From: CAZTTH01 sp964615975
Lineage (GTDB): Bacteria > Verrucomicrobiota > Lentisphaeria > JABSQK01 > JAJFLO01
Direction: 5' to 3'
DNA length: 59,199 bases
Assembly: GCA_964615975.1 (NCBI GenBank)
Contig: CAZTTH010000021.1
Coordinates: 1 to 59,199 of the forward strand
In this document: positions 36,601 through 43,621 of the stretch, in pieces
How positions within the stretch are numbered: the first letter of the stretch is position 1
How the letters are laid out: every line of letters starts with the position of its first letter
Translations under genes and position numbers: made by a program
Notes under the pieces: generated by a model
Told to the model about the DNA's origin: nothing
What the model saw: the letters and a program-made list of their open reading frames with translations, nothing else
Databases searched by the model: none

Positions 36601-39001
36601 CACCGCGGTCAGTTCGCTGCCAAGTTTGGTGTCGAATAAAAATATCAAGATAAACTTTAGCGACGATCAGGAGGCTGCCAAGGGCGGCACCATTGCAATT
36701 ACTCCGGCGCCCAATCAATCGGGAACCGCCACGATTATCGTCACGGTTACCGATGGTGAATTGAGCCAGAAAACCGAGTTTGATTTAACCGTTGATCCGG
36801 TCAACGATCCCCCGGTAGTTTCCACCATCGAGGATCAATTCATGAATGAGGATGAAACCCTGAAAGGAATCACTTTTTTCGTCGACGAAGGCGGCGGTGA
36901 TGATGAGAATACGCAGATCATTACCGTCACTGCGTCGAGTTCGAATCCGGCGCTGGTGCCGCAGCATGGCATTGTGATTGCATTCACGGACGATGAAGGC
37001 AATGCGCCGGGAGGTACCATCGATATCACCCCGAATCCCAACGCCAATGGAAAAACCACCATCACCCTGGCAGTTTACGATGGATTCACTTCCACAAATA
37101 AAAGCTTCAATGTGACTGTAAAGCCGGTTAATGATCCGTCAGTAGTTTCCGATTATACCATGACCGTGGAGGAAGATACTCCATCCACCAGCATCTTTCG
37201 GGTCACCGATATCGACGAAGATCCGCTCACCTTTATCCTGGTCAAACAACCCGTCAAAGGCAAAATCGTCATCACCGATCCCGCCACTGGCACCTTCACT
37301 TACACCCCGGCGCCAAACGCTACCGGCGCGGATGGTTTTGCCTTCAAAGCCAACGACGGCACCGCCGAATCAAACGTCGCTCAGGTGACCATTAATATCG
37401 TCCCCGTCAACGATCCCCCCACCGTCGAAACCATTGCCGATGTGAGTGGCGATGAAGATACCATCATTTCCGGCATCACCTTCGCAATTGATGAAGGGGG
37501 AGGGCCCGAGGAGGACACGCAGATCGTAACCGTCTCCGCGGTCAGTGATAATGAAAAATTGATCGCCAACAATGCGATCAAGGTCATGGTCAAGGACGAT
37601 ACCGGTGACGCGACCAGCGCCACCCTCTCGCTTGCTCCTGCTCAAGATGAGATCGGCGCCGTGCGGATTACCGTCACTGTATCCGATGGCCAGGAGAGCG
37701 TTTCGACCAGTTTTAATGTGACCATCAAACCGGTCAATGATCCTCCCACAATCGCAGCGATTCCAGATCAGAAGACCGATGAAGATAAAACCCTGTCTGG
37801 CATTATATTCAAGGTTGATGAAGGCGGGAAAAGTGATGAAGATCAGCAGGCATTAAGCGTCACCGCCACCAGTTCCAACCCATCACTGGTCCCTGACGCC
37901 AATATCCATATCGATTTCCATGACGACACCGGCAACGCCAGCGGCGGCGCGATCGATATCATCCCGCTGCCGTCTCAAAGCGGCCGCACGACCATAACGG
38001 TTACTGTAAGCGATGGGCTGTTGACGGCTTCCACCACATTCACTCTGACTGTTTCCGAGGTAAATAATCTGCCGGTTATCGGCGCCATCGCCGACCAAAC
38101 CGTGAATGAAAATCAAATTCTTGAAGACATAAAATTCACCGTTGATGAAGGCGGAGGACGCGAGGAAGACGCCCAGAAAGTAACCATCCGAGCCAAAAGT
38201 TCGAATCCCAAATTGATTCCGGATACCAGCGTCAAATTCGATTTCTATGACAGTCTGGGCGATGCCGAGGGCGGCACATTTTCCATCTTTCCCGCGGAGA
38301 ATCAAATCGGCAGCGCCATTATTACTCTGATTGTCGACGACGGCCTGGCGACGGCGGAAACCAGTTTCACCGTCAATGTGGTGGGCAAGAATAATCCCCC
38401 GACGATAGCCGATCTGGTCAACCAGAAGACCAGGAAAAACACGCCCATCAAGGGTATTCCATTAATTGTTGATGAGGGCGGCGGTCCGGATGAGGATAAT
38501 CAAATTATCACGATCAAAGCAACCAGTTCCAATCCCCAACTCATTCCGGTGGAAAATATCATAATCAACTTCACCGACGACAACACCAATGCCAAACGCG
38601 GCACGATCGATATCACCCCGGCAAATAATCAAATCGGAAAGTCGGTCATTGGCATCATGGTCAGCGATGGCATGACAACCGTGAGAAATAACTTTAACGT
38701 CGAGGTCGGAGCCGTCAACGACAGCCCCAGCGCTTTCGATTGGAAAATCACGACCGATGCCGGTATCCCGACCACCAGTATTCTGCAGGCTTCAGATCCG
38801 GAGGACAATCCGCTGGTTTACAAAATCATTGCTCAACCGGTGAAAGGCACGGTTAATATCGTCGATCCTTCTGCCGGCGCATTTGTATACACCCCCAATG
38901 CCAATGCCAGCGGCACCGATATCTTCACCTTCATTGTCAATGACGGCAAGAACGATTCCAATGTGGGCACCGTCGAAATCATCATCCGCAATACCAATTG
39001 A
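27635..39001 (+). CDS. giant secreted repeat protein (SH3b plus 34 cadherin-like repeats)
   Basis: A 3788-residue protein. A signal peptide (about 1-32, ending near MRAQ) is followed by two SH3b-like domains (about 37-100, with ATSLNVRAKP, and 103-165, ending VWISSKYVRVEEI), which in other proteins bind peptidoglycan. Residues 161 to the end are 34 tandem cadherin/Ig-like repeats linked by NDPP-type motifs. Twenty-nine are a 97-98-residue type carrying an acidic DEGGG.DED.Q loop and TITVTVSDG end. Five (repeats 17, 23, 26, 29 and 34) are a shorter type with SDPDGD..L and FTYTP. Acidic loops fit calcium binding. No sortase, PEP-CTERM or Por tag ends the protein. Likely a surface adhesin or matrix scaffold; the export route is unknown. 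ATG follows GGGAG by about 10 nt. Confidence 0.93.
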   Translation: MRNTIRVTGHHMIIFLLAVILFDSRLMRAQEKQEIPRRVGVITATSLNVRAKPTTKSEVVCQMVKDALVEVVDEDDEWLGIVAPKETEAWVAMNQLKDGVVVGNNIPVYAGAGTIFSSLGLLQEGDPVTIIDTKDNKWAKIQPTADMIVWISSKYVRVEEINDPPTMSVITDQETDEDVPITGIQVDIDEGTYKFEDIQIVTLTASSSNPAVIPNEKIVIDFTDDKSDAGMAYISITPAAQQSGSSTITLTANDGTHSVENSFNVTVNRVNDPPVISAIGDQTVSEDGTLTSISFNVDEGGGADEDEQTVTLTATSSNHDLVPDASIMLNFSDAKGAAGNGSLSITPLPQQNGKTTITLTANDGMESTKSSFVLTVLAVDDPPTLSTIPDKVINEDESIVDMVFYVDEGGGADEDNQNLRITAISSNTTLLPNQNINITYQDGVGNRQPAMLQLTPAADQNGATTITINVSDGANSLSQSFALTVIPINDPPTISEIPDFTLEEDQDIKNITFTADEGGGSDEDSQALIITAASSNPELIGSDQIELKFFDDTSDAKGGTINITPRENASGTATITLTVNDGINSIEQRFMVSLNESNDPPSLSEIGNQTTKEDTTLSGIKFITDEGGGKSEEDQLLTITATSSNTTLIPNANIKVNFVDNTAMVKGGTIDITPAPDQNGASTITVTVSDQIATTQKTFSVTVTPVNDPPGISQIQDQRTDEDKAIREIFFTADEGGGADEDVEKLTITASSSNPILVPNGNITIDFTDGPEDAGNGAIQIIPAPDQNGSATITVTVSDGEKSSTSRFNLIVTPVNDPPAITEIPDQTVAENSTIDGIIFYVDEGGGSDEDTQIVTVTAKSSNTTLIPNENIRIHLADTTGDPPPGSISITPAPNQNGVSTIYLTISDGTLTAQSRFDINVTGVNSIPTISKIPDQSGYEDSRITGIAFTTDEGGGSDEDIQILKVTAASSNTTLIPNENIYIDFKDNEKDATGGTISIQPAPDLNGTAVITVTVDDGANTASDSFKLTIQPVNDPPIISDIPNQTTQESTTIATISFTVDPGGGADESQQPITITASSSNPTLVPDANIRVNYPVRGQTGNRGTLSITPAAGENGVTTITVIVNDGGSLAQDSFILTVTDDNNPPELSDFSAQTTNEDTPIIGIAFTVDEGGGIDENTQIVTIRATSSNPLLIPDKNIVILFKDDERDATGGTLNITPMSNQFGETIITVSANDGAATIEKSFKVTVNPVNDSPTIGKIKDQHSTEGNPLIGIPFEVDEGGGADEDQQILEVTARSANTTLLPDQNITVNFSDDDTDAVGGTLDITLPPGINGSTIITVTVNDGVSLAQEKFKLNVTTYDDPPTLSTIADQEIDEDTWIKDLAFTADEGGSSDEDTQMITVKALSSNPYLIPNENIIVHFTDTNTDATGGSLELKPVQNESGFAIITVSVSDGNSTIEKYFKVTVRDVDDPPTISPIADQNTHEDIPLIGIRFTADEGGAANEDEQIVKITAVSSNPDLLPNENIVIHFTDDNTAAGAGTIDLTPAPNRNGSVTITLTADDGKNTNQTSFVLKVKPIDDTPLLDDISDQMTDEDTPLLGLRIRADEGGGSDEDIQVLIISAASSNTQLVPTNNIIIHLKDDSSNAGTGNVDLIPAPNENGTTIITLTVNDGNQSVQKSFKFTVVAINDSPTISPITDRVIEEDGILTKVTFTADEGGGPDEDKQVLRVTASSSNPELVPDANILMDFTDADGGNPQSGSLTITPLPNQFGVTTITLKVDDGKASAQTTFVLTVSSINDPPELSAIANKSYNEDTARIIIEFTADEGGGDDEDPQNVRISASSSNPRLIPNENIKVIFSDGPGDAGAGSLEMIPLTNENGTTTITLSVTDGENTIQRKFNVTIDSSNDAPEAMAQSLNTSEDTPVNGRFLGADLDGDPLNFKVQNRPGRGTLTIADTVAGTFTYTPDPNGVGNDEFTFVANDGSEDSLPATVRIAITPVNDAPIILNLKDLDMDEDGILADIAFSVDEGGGDDEDNQILSVTATSSNQALLPDANITIIFTDDENNARPGSLTIKPAADQVGTAKITLTVNDGLLSASKSFNLTVKPVNDPPTLSAIQDYTTDEDITLSGITFATDEGGGPDEDAQELKITLTSSDQTVVPDANLQLEYSDGKLNAGTGKLSITPAADQIGTTRITLTLSDGLSSTSKSFMFTVKPVNDPPTLTDITAVTILEGAVVPEIEFSVDEGGGSDEDSQNLVVSAVSSDHHILPDNGIRINFSDGASDAGRGTLTLTPVQGEFGATDITLTVSDGALSISKSFNFTVTYVNNPPTLTAFKDMTTDEDLPINGITFNADEGGNANEDAQSVVITAVSSNKTLVPDANIAINFSDAGEDAGDGTIDITPAANEFGKTEIVITADDGFSKVQSKFMLTVNAVDDPPVISDIPNQSTNEDTPINNIKFSVDEGGGRDEDQQTVRIGIISSNTTLLPNDGIILHFADAAGDAGDAILDLIPALNQTGTATVTVTAFDGSTRTHKEFLFKVLPQNDPPIAAELAFDATEDTPLKGKVNASDPDGDKLDYQISVAPGYGVVSLDAASGAFTYTPTADYNGVDHFTYFAADTEISSAPAQVTITVKAVNDPPFIAPIAAQKIEEDGTLNNLEFEIDEGGGADEDNQFLRLTATSSNQQLVPNDQISISGGSGLQDATIAILSLKPVADASGATTITVIADDGEVTSEQQFQLTVLPVNDPPTISKISDKKILEDTVVDKFSFQVDEGGGPDEDVQIVTVNVTCSNLELIPAGNIILAFADGIEDADGGTLVMTPAANGFGTATLTVTVSDGVNSASSSFNVIVSAVNDPPVVTDDVLTCQEDTEASGILKASDVDNDPLSFEIVSPPTRGTIKLVSPTVGHFQYQPDADFNGKDSFTYRAGDGTSQANIGTISITVLPMNDPPTISTIPPQSTSEDTPIDNIPFTVFEGGGADEKTQILKVTAVSSLPSLVSNKNIKINFSDDQEAAKGGTIAITPAPNQSGTATIIVTVTDGELSQKTEFDLTVDPVNDPPVVSTIEDQFMNEDETLKGITFFVDEGGGDDENTQIITVTASSSNPALVPQHGIVIAFTDDEGNAPGGTIDITPNPNANGKTTITLAVYDGFTSTNKSFNVTVKPVNDPSVVSDYTMTVEEDTPSTSIFRVTDIDEDPLTFILVKQPVKGKIVITDPATGTFTYTPAPNATGADGFAFKANDGTAESNVAQVTINIVPVNDPPTVETIADVSGDEDTIISGITFAIDEGGGPEEDTQIVTVSAVSDNEKLIANNAIKVMVKDDTGDATSATLSLAPAQDEIGAVRITVTVSDGQESVSTSFNVTIKPVNDPPTIAAIPDQKTDEDKTLSGIIFKVDEGGKSDEDQQALSVTATSSNPSLVPDANIHIDFHDDTGNASGGAIDIIPLPSQSGRTTITVTVSDGLLTASTTFTLTVSEVNNLPVIGAIADQTVNENQILEDIKFTVDEGGGREEDAQKVTIRAKSSNPKLIPDTSVKFDFYDSLGDAEGGTFSIFPAENQIGSAIITLIVDDGLATAETSFTVNVVGKNNPPTIADLVNQKTRKNTPIKGIPLIVDEGGGPDEDNQIITIKATSSNPQLIPVENIIINFTDDNTNAKRGTIDITPANNQIGKSVIGIMVSDGMTTVRNNFNVEVGAVNDSPSAFDWKITTDAGIPTTSILQASDPEDNPLVYKIIAQPVKGTVNIVDPSAGAFVYTPNANASGTDIFTFIVNDGKNDSNVGTVEIIIRNTN
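28115..38998 (+). repeat. coding tandem-repeat array of the giant protein
   Basis: About 290-bp units in frame, one per cadherin-like repeat. Type B units lie at roughly 33353-33630, 35268-35546, 36199-36475, 37130-37408 and 38718-38998. Units differ at many positions, so expansion is old rather than recent. Confidence 0.85.
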
Positions 39002-39079
39002 GAAGGAGCGCATTCACCAATATGCCAGAGTCACTATACTCATCGTCTTCGAGTTTTCGAAAATTCAACATTGAACAGT

Positions 39080-39152
39080 AGTTGGTAGTAAGGCACGATC
39101 AGTGCCGTGAGCGACAATGCATGCACGCCTAAGAACGCCACTAATCGTGGCT
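39080..39152. repeat. dispersed repeat A, copy 2
   Basis: Matches 102-171 (AGTTGGTAGTAAGG...GCCACTAATCGTGGCT). The left flank has GTTTTCGAAAATT, whose inverted form AATTTTCGAAAAC occurs to the right of copy 1 (about 491-503), hinting at longer terminal inverted repeats. It lies in the 39002-39437 gap after the giant gene, which otherwise holds nothing recognisable. Confidence 0.55.
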
Positions 39153-39437
39153 TACTACGAACGTCTACTCCCAAAATTATGAGATGATCGTTTTTCGCAA
39201 TCTCGATGATAAAAGGTATAAATAGAAGAAATCATTAACCTCATTGAAATCCCCCACTGCATCAGCTTCTATTTTCATTCTGGGACAATCTGGTATTTAG
39301 TCAGTATCACGCATCAGTCTTCTTAGATGAAGCGATTCAAGTGAAGTCTGATTTCAAATTCGACCGAAAATTCCATAAATTTTCTGGTCCCACTCGTGAC
39401 ATGACAGCACTGGATAGATCTGGGGCAAATCAGGTAT

Positions 39438-39755
39438 TTACGCCAGCGCCCGGGTGATGGCATCGAGATATTCCTTCTTCGGTTTGACGCCAACCAGGAT
39501 TTCCTCAACCGCGCCATCCTTCATGATAAACACCGCTGGAATTCCTCTGATTTCAAATTGTTGCGCCAATTCAGGTTCTTCATCGCAATTTACCTTGCCG
39601 ACGGTAACTTCGGAGCCGACCTGTTTTTCAATTTCCTCGATGACTGGCGTGAGCGCCCTGCAGGGAGCACACCAAGGCGCCCAAAAATCAATAAGCGCCA
39701 CACCACTTTTGGTTTTTTCTGTCAGATTATCTTTGGTTAAGATTGCTATTCCCAT
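39438..39755 (-). CDS. trxA: thioredoxin
   Basis: 105 residues from ATG 39755, which has GGGAGG about 9 nt upstream; the frame extends six codons further without support. It is a single thioredoxin domain: DFWAPWCAPCRAL with the redox pair in WCAPC (the common form is WCGPC), cis-Pro loop RGIPAVFIMKDG, and length typical of cytosolic thioredoxin. No signal peptide. It reduces disulfides in cytoplasmic proteins. It lies 90 bp downstream of the tRNA gene on the same strand. Confidence 0.88.
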   Translation of the reverse strand: MGIAILTKDNLTEKTKSGVALIDFWAPWCAPCRALTPVIEEIEKQVGSEVTVGKVNCDEEPELAQQFEIRGIPAVFIMKDGAVEEILVGVKPKKEYLDAITRALA

Positions 39756-39844
39756 AATGGCTTGTCCTCCCATTCGGTTGATTATGATTAGTATTCTTCG
39801 TTTTTCGCGCGGCCTGTTTCACACACGACATAGCGGTGGTAGTA

Positions 39845-39920
39845 ATGGTGGGCCCAGTAGGGATCGAACCTACGACCAAGCGATTATGAGTCGCTTGCTC
39901 TAACCGCTGAGCTATGGGCC
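39845..39920 (-). tRNA. ileX: tRNA-Ile(CAU), lysidine type
   Basis: A 76-nt cloverleaf including an encoded CCA. The acceptor stem is GGGCCCA/TGGGCCC, the D arm AGCTCAGCGGTTAGAGC, the anticodon arm GCGACTCATAATCGC with anticodon CAT, and the T arm GTAGGTTCGATCCCTAC. The anticodon stem-loop and the following TTGGTCG match the bacterial minor isoleucine tRNA (whose C34 is modified to lysidine and reads AUA) rather than elongator or initiator Met tRNA. An automated caller may label it Met. Confidence 0.85.
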
Positions 39921-39970
39921 CGATTGATCGGATCGTAGTATGAGCGCCCACTCAAAACGTGATCATTCAG

Positions 39971-40010
39971 CAATTCACTCAATTACGAAAAACCTATAGT
40001 GAGTGAATTG
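39971..40010. other. 11-bp perfect inverted repeat
   Basis: CAATTCACTCA (39971-39981) and TGAGTGAATTG (40000-40010) pair around an 18-nt loop, 50 bp upstream of the tRNA gene and 170 bp before the small gene on the plus strand. It could be a regulator-binding palindrome or terminator. No T-run. Confidence 0.35.
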
Positions 40011-40182
40011 GGAAACATGTCAACTCGAAACCTGAAATTATATTTCGTAAAAAATGATTCAATTTAATTGCTTTTCATCTAATCTCAATTCACATTAAAG
40101 CACCAGTTGCATTTGATGCATATGCCGCGACATGATTCGGTACCCCATTTAACACGATCTGTTTTAAGGAGGTTATACTCTC

Positions 40183-40584
40183 ATGACTTTTTCGGAATGG
40201 TTGAGAAATGAAGCCAAGAGCAATCGTGAAATCCACGATTTTATCCAACTCTCATTGCCCGCCATTGAATGGCCCTCAGAAAAATTAAATTTACTGGATG
40301 TGGTCAATCAACTCAAAGATAATCAAATGGATTTTGGGATTTGGAGCAATATCCTGAAGTACTGGGCGCTTTACCTGAAGCATGAGAGCAATTCACGCAC
40401 TATCAGTGCCAACGAAATCCGGGAAATTCGCGAAGTCCTGGTCTCGATTCTATCATGGATTCAACTTCAGGCGATTGAGCTGGATATGAGTGAGAACGCG
40501 ATTATAGCCGAAGCTGAAACTCAAATTGCCAATCTGGAAGAAAAGGAAGTCGAGATCCGCTATCTCCAGCATATGCTCAACTGA
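40183..40584 (+). CDS. hypothetical helical protein
   Basis: 133 residues, predicted largely alpha-helical with an amphipathic C-terminus (ANLEEKEVEIRYLQHML). It has no signal peptide, membrane helix or recognised domain. The ribosome site is strong (AAGGAGG, about 10 nt before ATG), so the gene is real and probably well translated. It converges on uvrC 49 bp away. Confidence 0.7.
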   Translation: MTFSEWLRNEAKSNREIHDFIQLSLPAIEWPSEKLNLLDVVNQLKDNQMDFGIWSNILKYWALYLKHESNSRTISANEIREIREVLVSILSWIQLQAIELDMSENAIIAEAETQIANLEEKEVEIRYLQHMLN

Positions 40585-40633
40585 TCTCCTGCGATATCGC
40601 GTCACGGCACCGGTTGTACCGCAAATATTTTCT

Positions 40634-42142
40634 TTATTTAACGGTATTCTTTGCAGCGGGGAAGTCCCGGGTTCGCTGGAGATATAATTCAATGGTTTCG
40701 GCCAGCCGTTCGCCCAAGTGCGGCAAACGCTTGAGAATTTCCCCACGGTCATGGCTACGAAGATTTTTTACCGAGCCAAACGCCTGCAGTAATTCCTGTT
40801 TCCGCTTCCTGCCGATACCCGGAATATCATCCAATAATGAATTCATGATCCGCCGGCTGCGCAAATCCTGATGAAAGGTATTGGCAAATCGATGCGCTTC
40901 ATCGCGAATCGTCTGCAGTAATTTTAACGCCGGAGAGCAGCGCTCAAGCAACAAGGGTTCCGGTTGGTCAAAACGATAAATGGCTTCTTCCTTCTTGGCA
41001 AGTCCAATCAACGGGATATGCGCCAGCTGTAATCGTGTCAACACCTGGTGCGCGGCGGACACCTGACCGGCGCCGCCATCGACAACGATAAGATCAGGCA
41101 GTCTCGCCTGTTCCTTTTGCAACCGGCAATAACGCCTTTCGACAACCTCACGCATCATCGCGAAGTCATCGCTGCCTGAAACCGCTTTAATGCGATAATG
41201 ACGATAAAGTTTTGCCGCGGACTGGCCCTCGACAAAACAAACCATGCTCGCGACCGCCAGGCTGCCAGAAATATTGGAGATATCGAAACATTCAATGACT
41301 GACGGCATCTGATCGAGATGCAGCACTTCCTGCAATGCGTCAAGACCTTCACTGCCGGTGTGGCGCGTTAACCCCGCATGAAGAAACATCCGATTGTGCT
41401 GGCCAAATACCGCTTTGATATTGGCCATGACATCGCGCAGCCTGGCGGCGGTTTCGAAGTTCTGCTGTTGGGAGTAGTGCCGCATTTTTTCGTCTAATAC
41501 CACCAGAATCTCCCGGGTATTGCCTTCAATCACCGCGATTAAATCCTCCATTCGATGCCGGTATTCTTCAACGGTTACCTGCCCGACACAGGGAGCGCTG
41601 CAATATCTCACGATATGATCAAGACAATGATTCCGCTCTTTTTCACCAGGAATCATCGGCGTGCAGGAACGCAGACCAAAATGACGCGTTAAAAAATCAA
41701 CGGTCTCACGCACCGCCCCGGCATGAGGAAATGGCCCATAATAAACGCAGCCATCCTGTTTTTTGAGGCGCGCCAACACCAAGCGAGGAAAGGGCGAGCG
41801 GTGATCGATTTTAATCAGCAGAAAGCGTTTGTCATCCCGCATGACCACATTATACCGGGGACGGTGCTTTTTGATTAATTGCGATTCCAACAAGATGGCT
41901 TCCTGTTCGCTGCGAACTTCAAATAACTGATAAAATTCTATCCCGTTAATGAGGGAACGAATCTTGGGATCAGCCAATTTCAACCGCGAGGGTTGGAAAT
42001 AATGCGCCAGACGTTTTCTTAATGATTTGGCTTTCCCCACATAAATAACCTCGCGGAAGCGATCGCGAAAAACATAAACCCCCGGGGCACGGGGGATGGC
42101 CTGGGTACGATAATCCTTGCGCTCCAACATGTGGTTCTTCAT
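40634..42142 (-). CDS. uvrC: excinuclease ABC subunit C (short form)
   Basis: 502 residues; it makes both incisions in nucleotide excision repair. In order: GIY-YIG nuclease (APGVYVFRD...VIYVGKAKSLRKRL, about 20-95), a UVR motif for UvrB contact (about 198-235), the RNase H-like second nuclease (ECFDISNISGSLAVASMV, then DLIVVDGGAGQ) and a C-terminal helix-hairpin-helix (DIPGIGRKRKQELLQAFGS). It is about 100 residues shorter than the E. coli protein, mostly between UVR and the RNase H fold. All catalytic blocks are present. It is divergent from the GT-C gene. Confidence 0.93.
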   Translation of the reverse strand: MKNHMLERKDYRTQAIPRAPGVYVFRDRFREVIYVGKAKSLRKRLAHYFQPSRLKLADPKIRSLINGIEFYQLFEVRSEQEAILLESQLIKKHRPRYNVVMRDDKRFLLIKIDHRSPFPRLVLARLKKQDGCVYYGPFPHAGAVRETVDFLTRHFGLRSCTPMIPGEKERNHCLDHIVRYCSAPCVGQVTVEEYRHRMEDLIAVIEGNTREILVVLDEKMRHYSQQQNFETAARLRDVMANIKAVFGQHNRMFLHAGLTRHTGSEGLDALQEVLHLDQMPSVIECFDISNISGSLAVASMVCFVEGQSAAKLYRHYRIKAVSGSDDFAMMREVVERRYCRLQKEQARLPDLIVVDGGAGQVSAAHQVLTRLQLAHIPLIGLAKKEEAIYRFDQPEPLLLERCSPALKLLQTIRDEAHRFANTFHQDLRSRRIMNSLLDDIPGIGRKRKQELLQAFGSVKNLRSHDRGEILKRLPHLGERLAETIELYLQRTRDFPAAKNTVK

Positions 42143-42220
42143 CCTGAAATAACCCGTTCTTGATATTAATTATTCAATCCCGCAAACTATTTTCTGCCGC
42201 AAGGGTATAATTTACCGCTA

Positions 42221-43621
42221 ATGAAATCTCTATCCACCATTCTATGGCGAAACTACCGGCAGGATGCCCGGTGGTTCACTCTGTTGTTTTTTGTGTGTCT
42301 GACTTATTATGGGACGATACTGTCACTGGCGCCAGCGGTAGTGGGACCGGATGGTGAGGGCTTCATCAAGCTGGGGAAAACCCTGTATCATCATCATCGA
42401 TTTGCCATGGGCGAACATGAGCCGCTCTGTTTTCACCGTGTCCCAGTGTATCCCTGGTTCATCGCCGGTTGTCTGGCATTGCCGGGGAGCGCTTCGGACT
42501 TGCATAAAATCGTTTTCGGACAGGTGGTGGCGGTGGCAGTGGCATCCGTGGCGATCGCCGCCATCACCTGTATGATGGGATACCGACGATGGGCATTTCT
42601 AGCTGGGTTGCTCTTTGCCGTTTATCGGGGAACAATATTTTCAACCGCATTGGTGACTCGTGAAACCGTTGCGGCCAGTTTATTTTATCCTGCCATTCTC
42701 TTTTTGCTCGCCGCCTCGCGAACGACCTCCCTTTCACCGCATTTCGCGGGTCTTTCCGGCATCGCATTCGGAGGGGCCGCATTATGCCGTGAGGAAATTG
42801 CCGCATATGCGATTATCAGCTTGATATTCCTGATCACCACCATGCGATCATCCGGATCGGCGGATTTAAGAAAATTAATCGCTTGTTTCATTTTGGGCAA
42901 TGGGCTGATTTTTATGCCCTGGATCATCCGCAATTATGTTCAATCGCGGCACTTTCTCCCTCTCAGCACTGCTGGAGCGACAGAATTCTATGCTGGCAAT
43001 AACCCGAATGTCGCGGCGCAAGGCATCGATTACTCCCTGGCAACTCGACTGCGTGATACCTCAACCCTTGATTCATTTGAAACTGCCAGTTACTACCAAA
43101 AACAAGCGCTTGAATTTATCCTTTCACAACCGGCGGAAGCCGGGCGCAACAACTGGATAAAACTGAAGAATTACCTGGTACCCCCTTCCCAAGATCCGGA
43201 TTTAACTCTGGTCCTGCTGTGTTTAGGATTGGCAGGTTACTTAGTCGGATCAAGCAAGGACATGACCAAGATTGCGCTTGCCATCAATCTGCCGCTCCTG
43301 CTGGTGTTAGGCCTGATTTTGTTCTTATCCATGTTTTGGCCTGTCGCGTTGTTGCTCGCATCCACCGCTTATCGCGATCTGTTGATAGTCGGTTTGTTGG
43401 GTATGGGATTAGCGCTTTGGCGACATCCCGGAAAAAATTGGTTATTGCCGGTGATCTATCTGCTGGGAATCATCGTCGCGGCCTTGATCATACCCCAGTA
43501 TCGCCAGCGCTTCGTCCTCGATGGCATTTTATGTATCTACGCGGTTGCCGTTCTTGATTTCCTGGCTGAAAGGACGAGTCAACGGAAAAACAATGCCCAC
43601 CATCAAAGCGGATCGTTATGA
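42221..43621 (+). CDS. GT-C-type membrane glycosyltransferase
   Basis: A 466-residue polytopic protein with about ten to eleven helices and the ArnT/PMT-like layout. The first luminal loop has VVGPDGEGFIKLGKTLYHHH (an acidic residue after helix 1, as in GT39/GT83) and HRVPVYPWFIAG. Such enzymes transfer a sugar from a polyprenyl-phosphate donor on the periplasmic side. Acceptor unknown. It overlaps the next gene by 4 bp (ATGA). Confidence 0.78.
   Translation: MKSLSTILWRNYRQDARWFTLLFFVCLTYYGTILSLAPAVVGPDGEGFIKLGKTLYHHHRFAMGEHEPLCFHRVPVYPWFIAGCLALPGSASDLHKIVFGQVVAVAVASVAIAAITCMMGYRRWAFLAGLLFAVYRGTIFSTALVTRETVAASLFYPAILFLLAASRTTSLSPHFAGLSGIAFGGAALCREEIAAYAIISLIFLITTMRSSGSADLRKLIACFILGNGLIFMPWIIRNYVQSRHFLPLSTAGATEFYAGNNPNVAAQGIDYSLATRLRDTSTLDSFETASYYQKQALEFILSQPAEAGRNNWIKLKNYLVPPSQDPDLTLVLLCLGLAGYLVGSSKDMTKIALAINLPLLLVLGLILFLSMFWPVALLLASTAYRDLLIVGLLGMGLALWRHPGKNWLLPVIYLLGIIVAALIIPQYRQRFVLDGILCIYAVAVLDFLAERTSQRKNNAHHQSGSL

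Noticed and set aside
28115..38998. Tandem repeats as a possible CRISPR or satellite array
   Set aside because: Units are about 290 bp, diverged and in frame, coding for cadherin-like domains; no short identical repeats with spacers.
27958..39013. Many long minus-strand ORFs antisense to the giant gene (up to 220 codons)
   Set aside because: They follow the repeat period of the plus-strand gene and have Gly/Ile-rich low-information translations; shadows of repetitive coding DNA.
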